A DNA stretch of 28,534 bases. Origin: an uncultured Flavobacteriales bacterium (GTDB lineage: Bacteria; Bacteroidota; Bacteroidia; Flavobacteriales; Weeksellaceae). The notes beneath the pieces were generated by a model that worked only from the letters and a program-made list of their open reading frames with translations, was not told where the DNA came from and searched no databases. Position 1 is the first letter of the stretch; each line of letters begins with the position of its first letter. The stretch spans positions 1 through 28,534 of the forward strand of contig CALJKL010000074.1 in assembly GCA_937973555.1 (NCBI GenBank), read 5' to 3'. Shown piece by piece: positions 15,827-24,273 of this stretch. Both the position numbers and the translations under genes were made by a program.

Positions 15827-16418
15827 ATTCCTTTTCAATTTTTATCACTTGGGCAAGACCTTTAAAATAATATTTCCTGCCAGAGTTTAAATTAGTGCAA
15901 AGATAACGTTTTTTTGCTGCCTCTTCTATGATGAAATTTTCATTTCTATATTCAAAATGGTCACCAATTTCTAGATTTTCTATAAATATGGCACCATCTT
16001 CTGCCTCACGATGAAAATATTTTACCAGTTCTGGGCTGGACATAAAATTGGCTTTTGGCGACTTCGAAAACTTTGAAATAATAGGCTTTAAATCTTCTGC
16101 ATATACCGAAATACTTTCCAAAAGCATTTCCCGAAAGGTGTTTTTCCATTCCTGCCCATGAGGAGAGATTCTTCTTCCAAATTTTTCAAAGGCAATCAAA
16201 TGCGCCAGTTCATGGGTCAATACAAAGAAGAAGAGCTGAGGCTCTAGCGTTCCGTTAATGGTAATCTGATGAGATTTGTCTGGCATTTTTCGGTAATCTC
16301 CCAGTTTGCTGTTTCTGTTTTTGGTGATTTTAAGATGACAAGGATAATTTCCGAACCATATTTGGAGGAAAGGCAAAGCATTTTCTGGTAAAAACTTTTC
16401 TAAAACGGCAACAGACAT
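15819..16418 (-). CDS. SprT-like zinc metalloprotease domain protein
   Basis: A 199-residue protein of the SprT-like family. The zinc motif HELAH (H69, E70, H73) is followed by H87 in RRISPHGQEWK, which gives the usual HExxH...H triad with catalytic Glu. The SprT/Spartan family includes proteases of DNA-protein crosslinks, but bacterial members are little studied, so a protease role here is family-level inference. The C-terminal half (about 125-199) may form a small beta-domain; I see no Cys4 zinc ribbon of the kind found in E. coli SprT. The stop overlaps the manC start by 8 nt (ATGAGTAA), and tolC lies 34 nt upstream. Confidence 0.85.
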   Translation of the reverse strand: MSVAVLEKFLPENALPFLQIWFGNYPCHLKITKNRNSKLGDYRKMPDKSHQITINGTLEPQLFFFVLTHELAHLIAFEKFGRRISPHGQEWKNTFREMLLESISVYAEDLKPIISKFSKSPKANFMSSPELVKYFHREAEDGAIFIENLEIGDHFEYRNENFIIEEAAKKRYLCTNLNSGRKYYFKGLAQVIKIEKEYE

Positions 16419-16452
16419 TTAGAAATTCAGATTAGAATGCTAAAATACTAAA

Positions 16453-17769
16453 TTATAAAGACAACGGAATTCCTGCATAGAAATTCAGAAGTTTTGTACT
16501 GAAAATATAATTGTATTTTGCTTGAGAAACAGAACCTTGAGCATTGACATAGTTGTTTCTTGCGGTATTGAGGTCGTAGATGGTCGTTCTGCCTGCTTCA
16601 TAACTTTTCTCTGCAAAATCTAAAGCCAGCTTTGCAGATTTTTCTGCTTCCTGAGCCGCTAAATAAATTTCGTAGTTGGCATTGGCATCAAAATACGCTT
16701 TTTGAACATTTTGTCTTACTTCCTGCTTCTGAATTTCAACCGAATTTTTGGCGATGCTTTCAGAAATCTTGGCCTGCTCTACGCGCAATTTGGTAATCCC
16801 TTTATTAAAAATAGGGACATTGGCCGCAACACTGATCTGTTGGTAAAGATTGTCTTTGTACTGATTGTAAAAACTTTGTGAAATACTATTGCTGAAAGAA
16901 TCAAAATAATTGGTTCCTATACCGGCATTGGTAGAGATGGTAGGAAAAAAAGCTGTTTTGGCAATCTCAATTTGCTTTTGAGCAGAAAGAATTCTCGTTT
17001 CTGCAGCCTTTACCTGAGGCTGATTTTCGAATGCCTTATCTACAATGTTTTCTGATGAAGCCAGTGGAGCATCAAGCATTTCCGGAAGCATAACCATTTC
17101 AATGTCAAAGTTTTGGTAATCTTTCAATTGAAGAAGCATCGCCAAATTAAACAAAGCTCTTTGGATGTCTATTTCAGCAGATTTTTGCCTTTGCTTTTCT
17201 CTTGCCAAACCTGCAGCAGCTTCTGCCTCTACCGTTTTTGGTGTTGTGCCCACTTCGGTTGTGGTTTTAGCTCTTTTCAATACTTTTTCGGCATTGGCCA
17301 CAGACTCATCTGTAATTTTTTTAACTTCTTTATTCAGCAAAACCTGAAGATATTGCTGAGCGATTTGAAGAGAAATATCGTTTTTGGTTTTTTCTACATC
17401 TAGAAGGCTTGCGTCTAAGTCATATTGAGATTTTGCGGCATTTTTTCTAATTCTTCCGTTGTTGTATAGCGTCATGTTAGCACCAACGGAAGCACTGTTG
17501 CTGAAATAATCATTTCTTCCGATACTTCCCTGAAAACCCTGTGTGTTTCCGAAATTAGTAAGATTATTTACCGTTCCCGAAACCCCGGGCAAAGCATCAT
17601 TTTTTGCAATGGCAGCTGTTTTAGACTGAATGTCGGCATTATATTGATTGCTGATAACCTGCAGGTTGTTTTTAACGGCATAGTCTACACATTCCTGTAA
17701 AGTCCATTTTTTTTGTGAAAACGCGAAAGCAAATAAAGCTAAAAATATAACAGAAAAATTCTTTTTCAT
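16453..17769 (-). CDS. TolC family outer-membrane efflux protein
   Basis: A 438-residue TolC-like protein with signal peptide MKKNFSVIFLALFAFAFSQ. Two outer-membrane-efflux repeats are visible: each begins with a long coiled-coil helical part and holds short beta-strands (ECVDYAVKNNLQVISNQYNADI at the start; QISVAANVPIFNKG in the second half, GRTTIYDLNTARNNYVNA near the end). Such proteins trimerise into an outer-membrane channel and periplasmic tunnel used by tripartite pumps or type I exporters. No membrane-fusion protein or inner-membrane pump is adjacent in the window, so the partner is unknown. It lies between the SpmAB-like gene (71 nt) and the SprT-like gene (34 nt) on the same strand. 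Confidence 0.94.
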   Translation of the reverse strand: MKKNFSVIFLALFAFAFSQKKWTLQECVDYAVKNNLQVISNQYNADIQSKTAAIAKNDALPGVSGTVNNLTNFGNTQGFQGSIGRNDYFSNSASVGANMTLYNNGRIRKNAAKSQYDLDASLLDVEKTKNDISLQIAQQYLQVLLNKEVKKITDESVANAEKVLKRAKTTTEVGTTPKTVEAEAAAGLAREKQRQKSAEIDIQRALFNLAMLLQLKDYQNFDIEMVMLPEMLDAPLASSENIVDKAFENQPQVKAAETRILSAQKQIEIAKTAFFPTISTNAGIGTNYFDSFSNSISQSFYNQYKDNLYQQISVAANVPIFNKGITKLRVEQAKISESIAKNSVEIQKQEVRQNVQKAYFDANANYEIYLAAQEAEKSAKLALDFAEKSYEAGRTTIYDLNTARNNYVNAQGSVSQAKYNYIFSTKLLNFYAGIPLSL

Positions 17770-17840
17770 AAGAAGAAAAGTTTCCTAATTAGACGACAAG
17801 AGATAGCTTTTGTTACAATAAGAAGAAGATATAATAGAGA

Positions 17841-19241
17841 TTACCCAAAAAACAGATATGCCATTAAAATGGACATCACTACCCCTACCAAATCTGCCAG
17901 TAACATAGCCCCCACGGTATAGCGCGTGTTTTTAATGCCTACCGCCCCAAAATACACCGCAATAACATAAAAAGTAGTGTCAGAACTGCCCTGCAAAATC
18001 CCAGAAAGCCTCGCCGGAAAAGAATCTACTCCGAAAGCAGTCATTGTATCTACCATCATGCCTCTCGCTCCAGATCCGGAAAGAGGTCTAATGATTGCTG
18101 TTGGTAAACCATCCACAAATCTGGTATCTAAATTCGCAATTTGGGCAAACCATTTCATGCCATCTATCACCATATCAAAAACACCAGAAGTCCTTAAAAG
18201 AGAAATCGCAATGAGCATGCCCACCAAGTATGGAATGATTTTTATACACACATTGAACCCTTCTTTTGCCCCATCAATAAAAGCATCAAAAACATTGATC
18301 TTTTTGTAAACAGCTCCTAGAATAATGGCAAAGAAAATCAACAAAATCATTCCGTTGCTGATAAGTTTGCTTGTTTGGTCTAATTCTTCTTTGTTAAGAT
18401 GAACCAAATACCAAACGAGAAATGCTAAAACGGTGGAAAGTCCACCTACAAAACCCAAAAGTGCAGGCTGTAAAATATTGATTTTCTGTTTGAAAGAAAC
18501 GATCATCATCGCCGCTAAAGTTGCACAAAATGTGGCAATCATTGTCGGAAGGAAAATATCGGTAGGCGTAGCAGAATTCATGGAAGCACGAATCGCAATA
18601 ATAGAAACCGGAATCAGCGTCAAACCGCTTGCATGAAGACAAAGAAACATAATTTGGGAATTGGAAGCCCTTTCTTTATCAGGATTCAGACTCTGAAGGC
18701 TATCCATGGTTTTAAGTCCAAAAGGCGTTGCCGCATTATCCAAGCCCAATAGATTCGCTGCAAAATTAAGTGTCATCAGTCCAAAAGCCGGGTGGTTTTT
18801 GGGAATTTCAGGAAAAAGTTTCGAGAAAAAAGGCTGTATCATCCTTGACAGGAAATTGATGCCGCCTGCCTTTTCGGCAATGCTCATAAAACCCATAAAA
18901 AGCGTCATGATGCCTATGAGTCCCAAAGAAATTTCCACCGCAGATTTACTGGTAGAAATAACACCATCTGCTTTTTGAACGCGGTAAACCGCCACTTGGT
19001 TGGCAGAATCCTTTTTATAATTTATTCTGTTTAATTCCGTGTCGGGAGTTTTTTGCAGAGATTTCTGGATTTCTGCGGGAAGACTTTGCAAAGTTTTGGA
19101 GGCAATTTGTACAGTGTCACCGCTTTTTCCCACCACCAAATCGTTATAAATAGCCTTGTAGTTATCATTAAAAAGGTATTTAATACTTGCCACCACTATG
19201 GCCACAATAATAAAGGCACTCCAGATTCTGCTTAAAACCAT
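17841..19241 (-). CDS. SpmA/SpmB fusion, nucleoside-recognition (Gate) membrane protein
   Basis: A 466-residue polytopic membrane protein. The first half resembles spore maturation protein A (motif NLLGLDNAATPFGLKTMDSL near 165-185) and the second half SpmB (PLSGSGARGMMVDTM and ILQGSSDTTFYVIAVYFG near 385-430); each is a Gate/nucleoside-recognition domain. The N-terminus has one membrane anchor and a periplasmic-looking loop of about 90 residues (20-110) not present in SpmA. Bacillus encodes SpmA and SpmB separately; a fused form is common in non-sporulating Bacteroidota, to my knowledge. Transport substrate is unknown. First gene of the minus-strand run; a TATTTTTA -7-like element lies shortly upstream. 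It diverges from the EF-G2 gene across a 404-nt gap. Confidence 0.88.
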   Translation of the reverse strand: MVLSRIWSAFIIVAIVVASIKYLFNDNYKAIYNDLVVGKSGDTVQIASKTLQSLPAEIQKSLQKTPDTELNRINYKKDSANQVAVYRVQKADGVISTSKSAVEISLGLIGIMTLFMGFMSIAEKAGGINFLSRMIQPFFSKLFPEIPKNHPAFGLMTLNFAANLLGLDNAATPFGLKTMDSLQSLNPDKERASNSQIMFLCLHASGLTLIPVSIIAIRASMNSATPTDIFLPTMIATFCATLAAMMIVSFKQKINILQPALLGFVGGLSTVLAFLVWYLVHLNKEELDQTSKLISNGMILLIFFAIILGAVYKKINVFDAFIDGAKEGFNVCIKIIPYLVGMLIAISLLRTSGVFDMVIDGMKWFAQIANLDTRFVDGLPTAIIRPLSGSGARGMMVDTMTAFGVDSFPARLSGILQGSSDTTFYVIAVYFGAVGIKNTRYTVGAMLLADLVGVVMSILMAYLFFG

Positions 19242-19645
19242 TCAATAAAAATTTTGATAAAAATAGGGAAATTTGTTGGAAGTGAGAAGATGCAAGTTAT
19301 TTTGGGCGCCAAATTCGTGCTATCCGCTATATCTTTTTACATTTCCTCTTCCATTGCCCTCCAAAAAAATGTAAAAAGGATGCCGCTCCTATCACGGGCG
19401 CAATTTTCGTTATCAACTGACCATATCGTTTTTACTTCAAACTTTGCACTTTGTAATTCGAACTTAGTATTTTAAATTTCGTCCTTCTTCAAACCTTTCA
19501 AAAATCATGTCTTGTTTTCAAGAAGATATTAAAATACTTCATACCTTTATTATCCTAAATTTTTATACAGAAGTGCCTTTTAAGACATTTTTGGTTTTAA
19601 AAATTTTCGCCTAAAAATGGAAATTAATTTTAAAAATCAAAAGAT
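19242..19645. other. Gene-free divergent intergenic region
   Basis: Between the divergent SpmAB-like and EF-G2 genes. No open frame here looks like a gene: the longest (19254-19475, plus) has no coding character and spans the palindrome. The left third holds the imperfect inverted repeat at 19304-19401. The rest is AT-rich with a small hairpin near 19508-19521 and weak -7-like sequences (TACCTTTA near 19540). The EF-G2 ATG at 19646 is preceded by an A-rich run without Shine-Dalgarno. Confidence 0.7.
19304..19401. repeat. Imperfect palindromic element, probable dispersed repeat
   Basis: Nested complementary arms: GCGCC (19306-19310) with GGCGC (19397-19401), CGTG (19316-19319) with CACG (19393-19396), and ATCTTTTTACATTT (19331-19344) with its complement at 19367-19381 (one bulged G). 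The GC-rich flanks are unlike the AT-rich surroundings. The pattern CCGCTATATCTTTTT ... AAAAAGGATGCCGCT is one I recall between genes in many Flavobacteriia, so I read it as a copy of a REP-like or structured-RNA element. Only one copy is in this window, so repetition itself is not shown here. Confidence 0.6.
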
Positions 19646-21772
19646 ATGAGCACTAACACCAAAGACCTTCGAAACGTAGTTTTACTCGGGCATTCCGGAA
19701 GCGGTAAAACTACATTTATAGAGACTATGCTTTATGAAGGCGGCGCCATAAAAAGACGCGGAACCGTAGAAGCCCACAACACCGTTTCCGACAATACAGA
19801 CCTAGAACACGATCGCGAAAACACGATTTTCTCTCATCAAATGTTCGTGAATTGGCACAAAAACAAAATCAACGTATTAGATACCCCCGGTTTTGACGAT
19901 TTCGTAGGTGAAGTCATTGCTTCCCTCAAAGTAGCAGACACCGCCCTCATTATGGTCAATGCTTCTGCCGGTGTAGAAGTAGGGACAGAACTCGTTTGGG
20001 AATATGTAGAAAAATACCAAACGCCTTCCATTTTTGTCATTAACCAAATGGATCATCCAAAGGCAGATTACGAAAACACTTTAGAGCAACTCAAAAACCG
20101 ATTTGGCAGCAAGGTGATACCGGTACAATATCCATTAAATTCTGGAGAAGGATTCAATAAAATAGTGGACGCTTTGAGAATGGTGATGTATGAATTTCCT
20201 GCCGCAGGCGGAAAACCTGAGAAAAAACCAATCCCGGATTCTGAAATGGCCAAAGCCAACGAAATGCACAATGCACTCGTAGAAATGGCGGCAGAAAACG
20301 AAGAAGGATTGATGGAAAAATATTTCGAAGAAGGTAATCTTTCCGAAGAAGAATTGGCACAAGGAATTACCATCGCTTTGGCAAAACACGACTTCTTTCC
20401 GGTATTTGTGGGTTCAGGGTTAAAAGACATGGGCTCAGGAAGAATTATGGGATTCATTGATGATATTGCACCATCCCCAGCAGATAGATTTGGAAAAAAA
20501 TTGGAAAGTGGAGAAATGCTGAAATGTGATGCGAGTGATAAAACCACCATCTTCATTTACAAAACCCAAACCGAGCCTCAAGTGGGCGTAGTTTCATACT
20601 TTAAAGTCTATTCAGGAGAAATAAAACCGGGTGACGAATTGGTGAATGCCAACAATGGAGAAACCGAAAGAATCTCTCAAATTTTTGTCGCCGAAGGCAA
20701 AGACAGAACTCCGGTAGATAAATTGGTAGCGGGTGATTTGGGCGTTACCGTAAAATTGAAATATGCCCATACCAATAATACGCTGAATGCTAAAGGCGTC
20801 GACAGAAAAATAGAACCTATGCACTTCCCGGAAAGCAGAATCAGAAAAGCCATCTTTACTGAAAATGCTTCAGATATGGAAAAACTCATTGGTTCTCTTC
20901 ATAAAATTCAGGAAGAAGATCCTACTTTATATGTAGAGCAATCTACAGAAACCCATGAAACAATATTGAGCGGACAAGGGCAATTGCATTTGGACTTGGT
21001 AAAACAACGCCTCGAAAAAGAATATGGGGTAAAAATGGAAATGCAAAACCCTAGAATTTCTTACCGCGAAACCATTACCGGAAAAGCCGATGCCGATTAC
21101 AGACATAAAAAACAATCTGGTGGGGCAGGTCAATTTGGAGAAATCCACATGAGGGTAGAAAACTATTACGAAGACATGCCGGAACCTGATGGGGTTAACA
21201 TTAGAAACAAAGAGTTTGAAGATCTTCCTTGGGGAGGCAAGTTTGCGTTCTACTGGTGTATCGTTGGAGGAGCCATAGATTCCAGATATGTAGGCGCCAT
21301 CAAAAAAGGCATCATGCAACAAATGAAAGAAGGTCCATTGACAGGGTCTCATTGTCAAAACATCAGGGTTTCCGTGTATGACGGCAAAATGCATAGTGTA
21401 GACAGCAATGATATTTCTTTCCAACTGGCGGCTTCAGGGGCTTTTAAAGAAGCTTTCCATAGTGCGCATCCTCAGTTATTAGAGCCGATGTATCATGTAG
21501 AAATCCTTTGTCCTGATGAATGCACCGGCGATGTGATGGGAGACTTACAAACCCGCCGCGCTATGATTTCCGGAATGGATTCAGAAAACCATTACCAAAA
21601 AATTATGGCCGAAGTTCCTTTGGCAGAACTGAACGACTATGGTTCTACCCTACGTTCACTCACAGGAGGTAGAGCTAAATTTACCATGAAATTTAATGAT
21701 TATCAACTGGTTCCTGCCAACGTGCAGCAAGACCTGGTGAAAAAACATGCTGTAGAAAAAGTAGAAGCATAG
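19646..21772 (+). CDS. Elongation factor G-like protein (EF-G2 type)
   Basis: A 708-residue homologue of EF-G with all five domains: G domain (1 to about 280), domain II, III, IV (contains KQSGGAGQFGEIHMRVENY) and V. It is not the main EF-G of the ribosomal-protein operon: no rpsL/rpsG neighbours, and the G domain departs from the consensus. The P-loop is GHSGSGKTT (Asp of the usual HIDAGKTT replaced), switch I has RENTI in place of RGITI, G3 is DTPGF with F83 instead of the catalytic His, and G4 is NQMD instead of NKMD. A Bacteroides EF-G2 lacking GTPase activity has been described, used under starvation; this protein may act likewise. A terminator with a GAAA tetraloop follows. Confidence 0.9.
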   Translation: MSTNTKDLRNVVLLGHSGSGKTTFIETMLYEGGAIKRRGTVEAHNTVSDNTDLEHDRENTIFSHQMFVNWHKNKINVLDTPGFDDFVGEVIASLKVADTALIMVNASAGVEVGTELVWEYVEKYQTPSIFVINQMDHPKADYENTLEQLKNRFGSKVIPVQYPLNSGEGFNKIVDALRMVMYEFPAAGGKPEKKPIPDSEMAKANEMHNALVEMAAENEEGLMEKYFEEGNLSEEELAQGITIALAKHDFFPVFVGSGLKDMGSGRIMGFIDDIAPSPADRFGKKLESGEMLKCDASDKTTIFIYKTQTEPQVGVVSYFKVYSGEIKPGDELVNANNGETERISQIFVAEGKDRTPVDKLVAGDLGVTVKLKYAHTNNTLNAKGVDRKIEPMHFPESRIRKAIFTENASDMEKLIGSLHKIQEEDPTLYVEQSTETHETILSGQGQLHLDLVKQRLEKEYGVKMEMQNPRISYRETITGKADADYRHKKQSGGAGQFGEIHMRVENYYEDMPEPDGVNIRNKEFEDLPWGGKFAFYWCIVGGAIDSRYVGAIKKGIMQQMKEGPLTGSHCQNIRVSVYDGKMHSVDSNDISFQLAASGAFKEAFHSAHPQLLEPMYHVEILCPDECTGDVMGDLQTRRAMISGMDSENHYQKIMAEVPLAELNDYGSTLRSLTGGRAKFTMKFNDYQLVPANVQQDLVKKHAVEKVEA

Positions 21773-21793
21773 TTTTTCAGAAATATTTGAAAC

Positions 21794-21821
21794 AAAACCC
21801 CAGCGAAAGTTGGGGTTTTTT
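21794..21821 (+). terminator. Terminator after the EF-G2 gene
   Basis: An 11-bp stem (AAAACCCCAGC with GTTGGGGTTTT, one G-U pair) capped by a GAAA tetraloop and followed by a U-run, 21 nt past the stop codon. Confidence 0.92.
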
Positions 21822-21865
21822 GTTTTCAAAAAATGATTAAATTTAGCTTATCAAAACACACACAA

Positions 21866-23398
21866 ATGCTTGTAAAAATCTATGGAAGCGCCATTCACGG
21901 CGTTTCTGCTCAAACCATTACCATAGAAGTTAATGTAGACCAAGGCGTCGGCTACCATTTGGTAGGCCTGCCGGACAATGCCATCAAAGAAAGCAGTTAC
22001 CGTATCAACGCCGCACTGAAAAATGTAGGTTTCAAGATTCCTGGCAAAAAGATCACCGTCAATATGGCGCCAGCAGATTTGCGAAAAGAAGGCTCTGCCT
22101 ATGATTTGAGCATTGCCATTGGAATTCTAGCCGCCTCGGATTTGATAAAAGCAGATGAGGTAGAAAAATACATCATCATGGGCGAATTGTCTTTGGACGG
22201 AGGGCTTCAGCCCATAAAAGGGGTTTTGCCTATTGCCATCAAAGCCAGAGAAGAAGGCTTCAAAGGCATTATTTTGCCGAAACAAAACACAAAAGAAGCT
22301 GCCATAGTCAACAATTTGGAAGTCTATGGCGTTGAAAACATCAAGCAAGTTATCGATTTCTTTGATGAAGGTATTCCTTTAGAAAGAACAGAATTTGACA
22401 CCCGTAAAGAATTTCAGGAAAAAATAGACCATTTCCCTTTTGATTTTTCTGAAGTCAAAGGCCAGGAAACCGCCAAACGCGCTATGGAAGTGGCAGCAGC
22501 GGGCGGACATAATATTATTCTCATCGGTCCGCCAGGGAGCGGTAAGACTATGTTAGCGAAACGCGTTCCTAGCATTTTACCACCCCTTACTATGAAGGAG
22601 GCTTTGGAAACCACTAAAATTCATTCTGTTGCAGGAAAAATGGGGGTGCACCATTCTTTAATGACGGTAAGACCATTCAGAAGTCCACATCATACCATAT
22701 CAGATGTGGCATTGGTGGGCGGTGGAAGCTATCCTCAACCGGGAGAAATTTCCTTGGCGCATAATGGCGTTCTTTTTTTGGATGAAATGCCTGAATTCAA
22801 AAGAACGGTGTTAGAAGTAATGCGGCAACCTTTAGAAGATCGCGAGGTTACCATTTCCCGGGCTCGTTTTTCGGTGAATTATCCCGCCAGTTTTATGCTC
22901 GTGGCAAGCATGAACCCCAGTCCTAGCGGCTATTTTCCGGATGACCCTAACAATACATCTTCCCAGTTTGAAATGCAGCGGTACATGAACAAGCTTTCTG
23001 GGCCGCTTCTAGATAGAATAGACATCCATATAGAAGTGCAAAAGGTAGAATTCGAGCAACTTTCAGATAAAAGAAAAGGGGAAAATAGCATTAAGATAAG
23101 AGAGCGGGTTTTGAAGGCACGCGAAGCGCAGAATGAACGCTATAAAAGCTTGGAAATCAGCTATAACGCACAAATGGGGCCTAAAGAAATTGAACGCTTT
23201 TGTGAGCTAGATGATTCTTCCAAAACCCTAATTAAAACCGCAATGGAAAAACTAAACCTTTCGGCAAGAGCCTATGACAGGATTTTAAAAGTAGCCAGAA
23301 CCATTGCAGATTTAGAAGCATCTGAAAACATCCTTTCTCATCATATTTCGGAAGCCATACAGTACCGAAGCCTTGACCGAGAATTTTGGAATGCATAA
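21866..23398 (+). CDS. YifB/ComM family Mg-chelatase-like AAA+ ATPase
   Basis: A 510-residue YifB-family ATPase. Order: N-terminal ChlI-type domain (about 1-190; VGYHLVGLPDNAIKESSYR and NMAPADLRKEGSAYDLSIA), AAA+ module with Walker A GPPGSGKT at 221-228 and Walker B GVLFLDEM, then the C-terminal Mg-chelatase lid domain (about 400-510). The relative ComM is a hexameric helicase for branch migration during natural transformation; a similar DNA role here is inference. ATG 21866 (MLVKIYGSAIHGVSA) is chosen over 21833 because the family starts there and a TAAATTTA -7-like element lies between the two. It sits alone after the EF-G2 terminator and ends in its own hairpin. Confidence 0.94.
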   Translation: MLVKIYGSAIHGVSAQTITIEVNVDQGVGYHLVGLPDNAIKESSYRINAALKNVGFKIPGKKITVNMAPADLRKEGSAYDLSIAIGILAASDLIKADEVEKYIIMGELSLDGGLQPIKGVLPIAIKAREEGFKGIILPKQNTKEAAIVNNLEVYGVENIKQVIDFFDEGIPLERTEFDTRKEFQEKIDHFPFDFSEVKGQETAKRAMEVAAAGGHNIILIGPPGSGKTMLAKRVPSILPPLTMKEALETTKIHSVAGKMGVHHSLMTVRPFRSPHHTISDVALVGGGSYPQPGEISLAHNGVLFLDEMPEFKRTVLEVMRQPLEDREVTISRARFSVNYPASFMLVASMNPSPSGYFPDDPNNTSSQFEMQRYMNKLSGPLLDRIDIHIEVQKVEFEQLSDKRKGENSIKIRERVLKAREAQNERYKSLEISYNAQMGPKEIERFCELDDSSKTLIKTAMEKLNLSARAYDRILKVARTIADLEASENILSHHISEAIQYRSLDREFWNA

Positions 23399-23400
23399 AA

Positions 23401-23426
23401 AAAGCCGCTTCAAAAAGAGCGGCTTT
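23401..23426. terminator. Bidirectional terminator after yifB
   Basis: A 9-bp stem (AAAGCCGCT at 23401-23409 with AGCGGCTTT at 23418-23426) with an A-run before and a TATATTTATTTTT tail after. It serves yifB on the plus strand and the convergent membrane-protein gene on the minus strand. Confidence 0.85.
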
Positions 23427-23447
23427 ATATTTATTTTTAATGTTGTT

Positions 23448-24212
23448 TTAAGCATTTTCTACTTCATAAGGCGACCCGAAAAGAGCACAATATAAAGAAT
23501 AGGATGCCACAATGAAAAAGGATTTCGTTATGAAAACCCCTACACAACATAATAAAAATCCAGAGATTGAAATTAAGCCAGCCAAGATGGCGGTGCCTAG
23601 AACCAACCCAAAATTTTGATTAGTGGCATTAAAACTTACATTAAGTCCATCAGAAACATTTTTATTTCCAAAAAAGACGAAAGGCAAGCCTACAAATCCT
23701 ACAATGTACATATATATTCCAGGCAAAACGCATAAAACAATCCCAATATTGGCCAAAACATGAATCACTAAGCCATACAGCAATAGGTTTGCGGTATTTT
23801 GTCTGTAACCCACAAAAAAATCTGAAAAAAGAAGATTCTGTCTGGTATTATATTTATGAGTAATGTAAAGTAAGCCCGCAGAAAGAGGAAACAATAAAAC
23901 CTTGCTTAAAAAAGAAGGGATAAAGGAAACGGCCATTCTGCCCAAGCCTGTACCTTTGTTAGCTTCTATAATGTCTTTTATTGAATTTACATCATTGGTC
24001 TTAGATGCATCAATAATTTCTCTTATCATTTTCGGGTTTAGAGGAGATTCTGGAAAAAGCAAAGACAATAAAAATTCAAAAAGATAAACGAGGAGGGCAA
24101 ATAAAATTCCGTAGCCAATTACTCCCTTATAGTTTTCCCAAGCATGTGATATAATGCTTCCTGTATTTTTCTCTGGTCCCAAAGGTCTGTCTAAATCGTT
24201 GAAGTCGCTCAT
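23448..24212 (-). CDS. Polytopic membrane protein, unknown function (paralogue 1)
   Basis: A 254-residue membrane protein with about six hydrophobic segments after an N-terminal soluble tail (MSDFNDLDRPLGPEKNTGSI). It resembles DUF975/YciC-like membrane proteins, though I cannot name the family surely. Recognisable features are FSDFFVGY (mid-protein), then VLPGIYMYIVGFVGLPF and a DGLNVSF motif. The same arrangement occurs in the next gene upstream, which points to an old tandem duplication. The start at ATG 24212 is preferred over a TTG at 24239, which lies inside the TAATTTTG -7 element at 24237-24244. The gene may be transcribed both from this element and with its upstream paralogue (61 nt away). 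Confidence 0.75.
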   Translation of the reverse strand: MSDFNDLDRPLGPEKNTGSIISHAWENYKGVIGYGILFALLVYLFEFLLSLLFPESPLNPKMIREIIDASKTNDVNSIKDIIEANKGTGLGRMAVSFIPSFLSKVLLFPLSAGLLYITHKYNTRQNLLFSDFFVGYRQNTANLLLYGLVIHVLANIGIVLCVLPGIYMYIVGFVGLPFVFFGNKNVSDGLNVSFNATNQNFGLVLGTAILAGLISISGFLLCCVGVFITKSFFIVASYSLYCALFGSPYEVENA

Positions 24213-24236
24213 AATTTGAGAGTTTAGTGTGATATT

Positions 24237-24244
24237 CAAAATTA
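24237..24244 (-). promoter_or_regulatory. -7 element of the 23448-24212 gene
   Basis: Minus-strand TAATTTTG, an exact TAnnTTTG match, ends 24 nt before the ATG at 24212. A TTG lies 24 nt upstream (24269-24271 on the plus coordinates), slightly too far for the consensus. Confidence 0.45.
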
Positions 24245-24273
24245 GTTAAAATTCTGAAAGCATTGTTACAAAA

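Noticed and set aside
19254..19475. 73-codon open frame in the SpmAB/EF-G2 gap
   Set aside because: It runs through the palindromic element and shows no protein-like features; better explained as non-coding.
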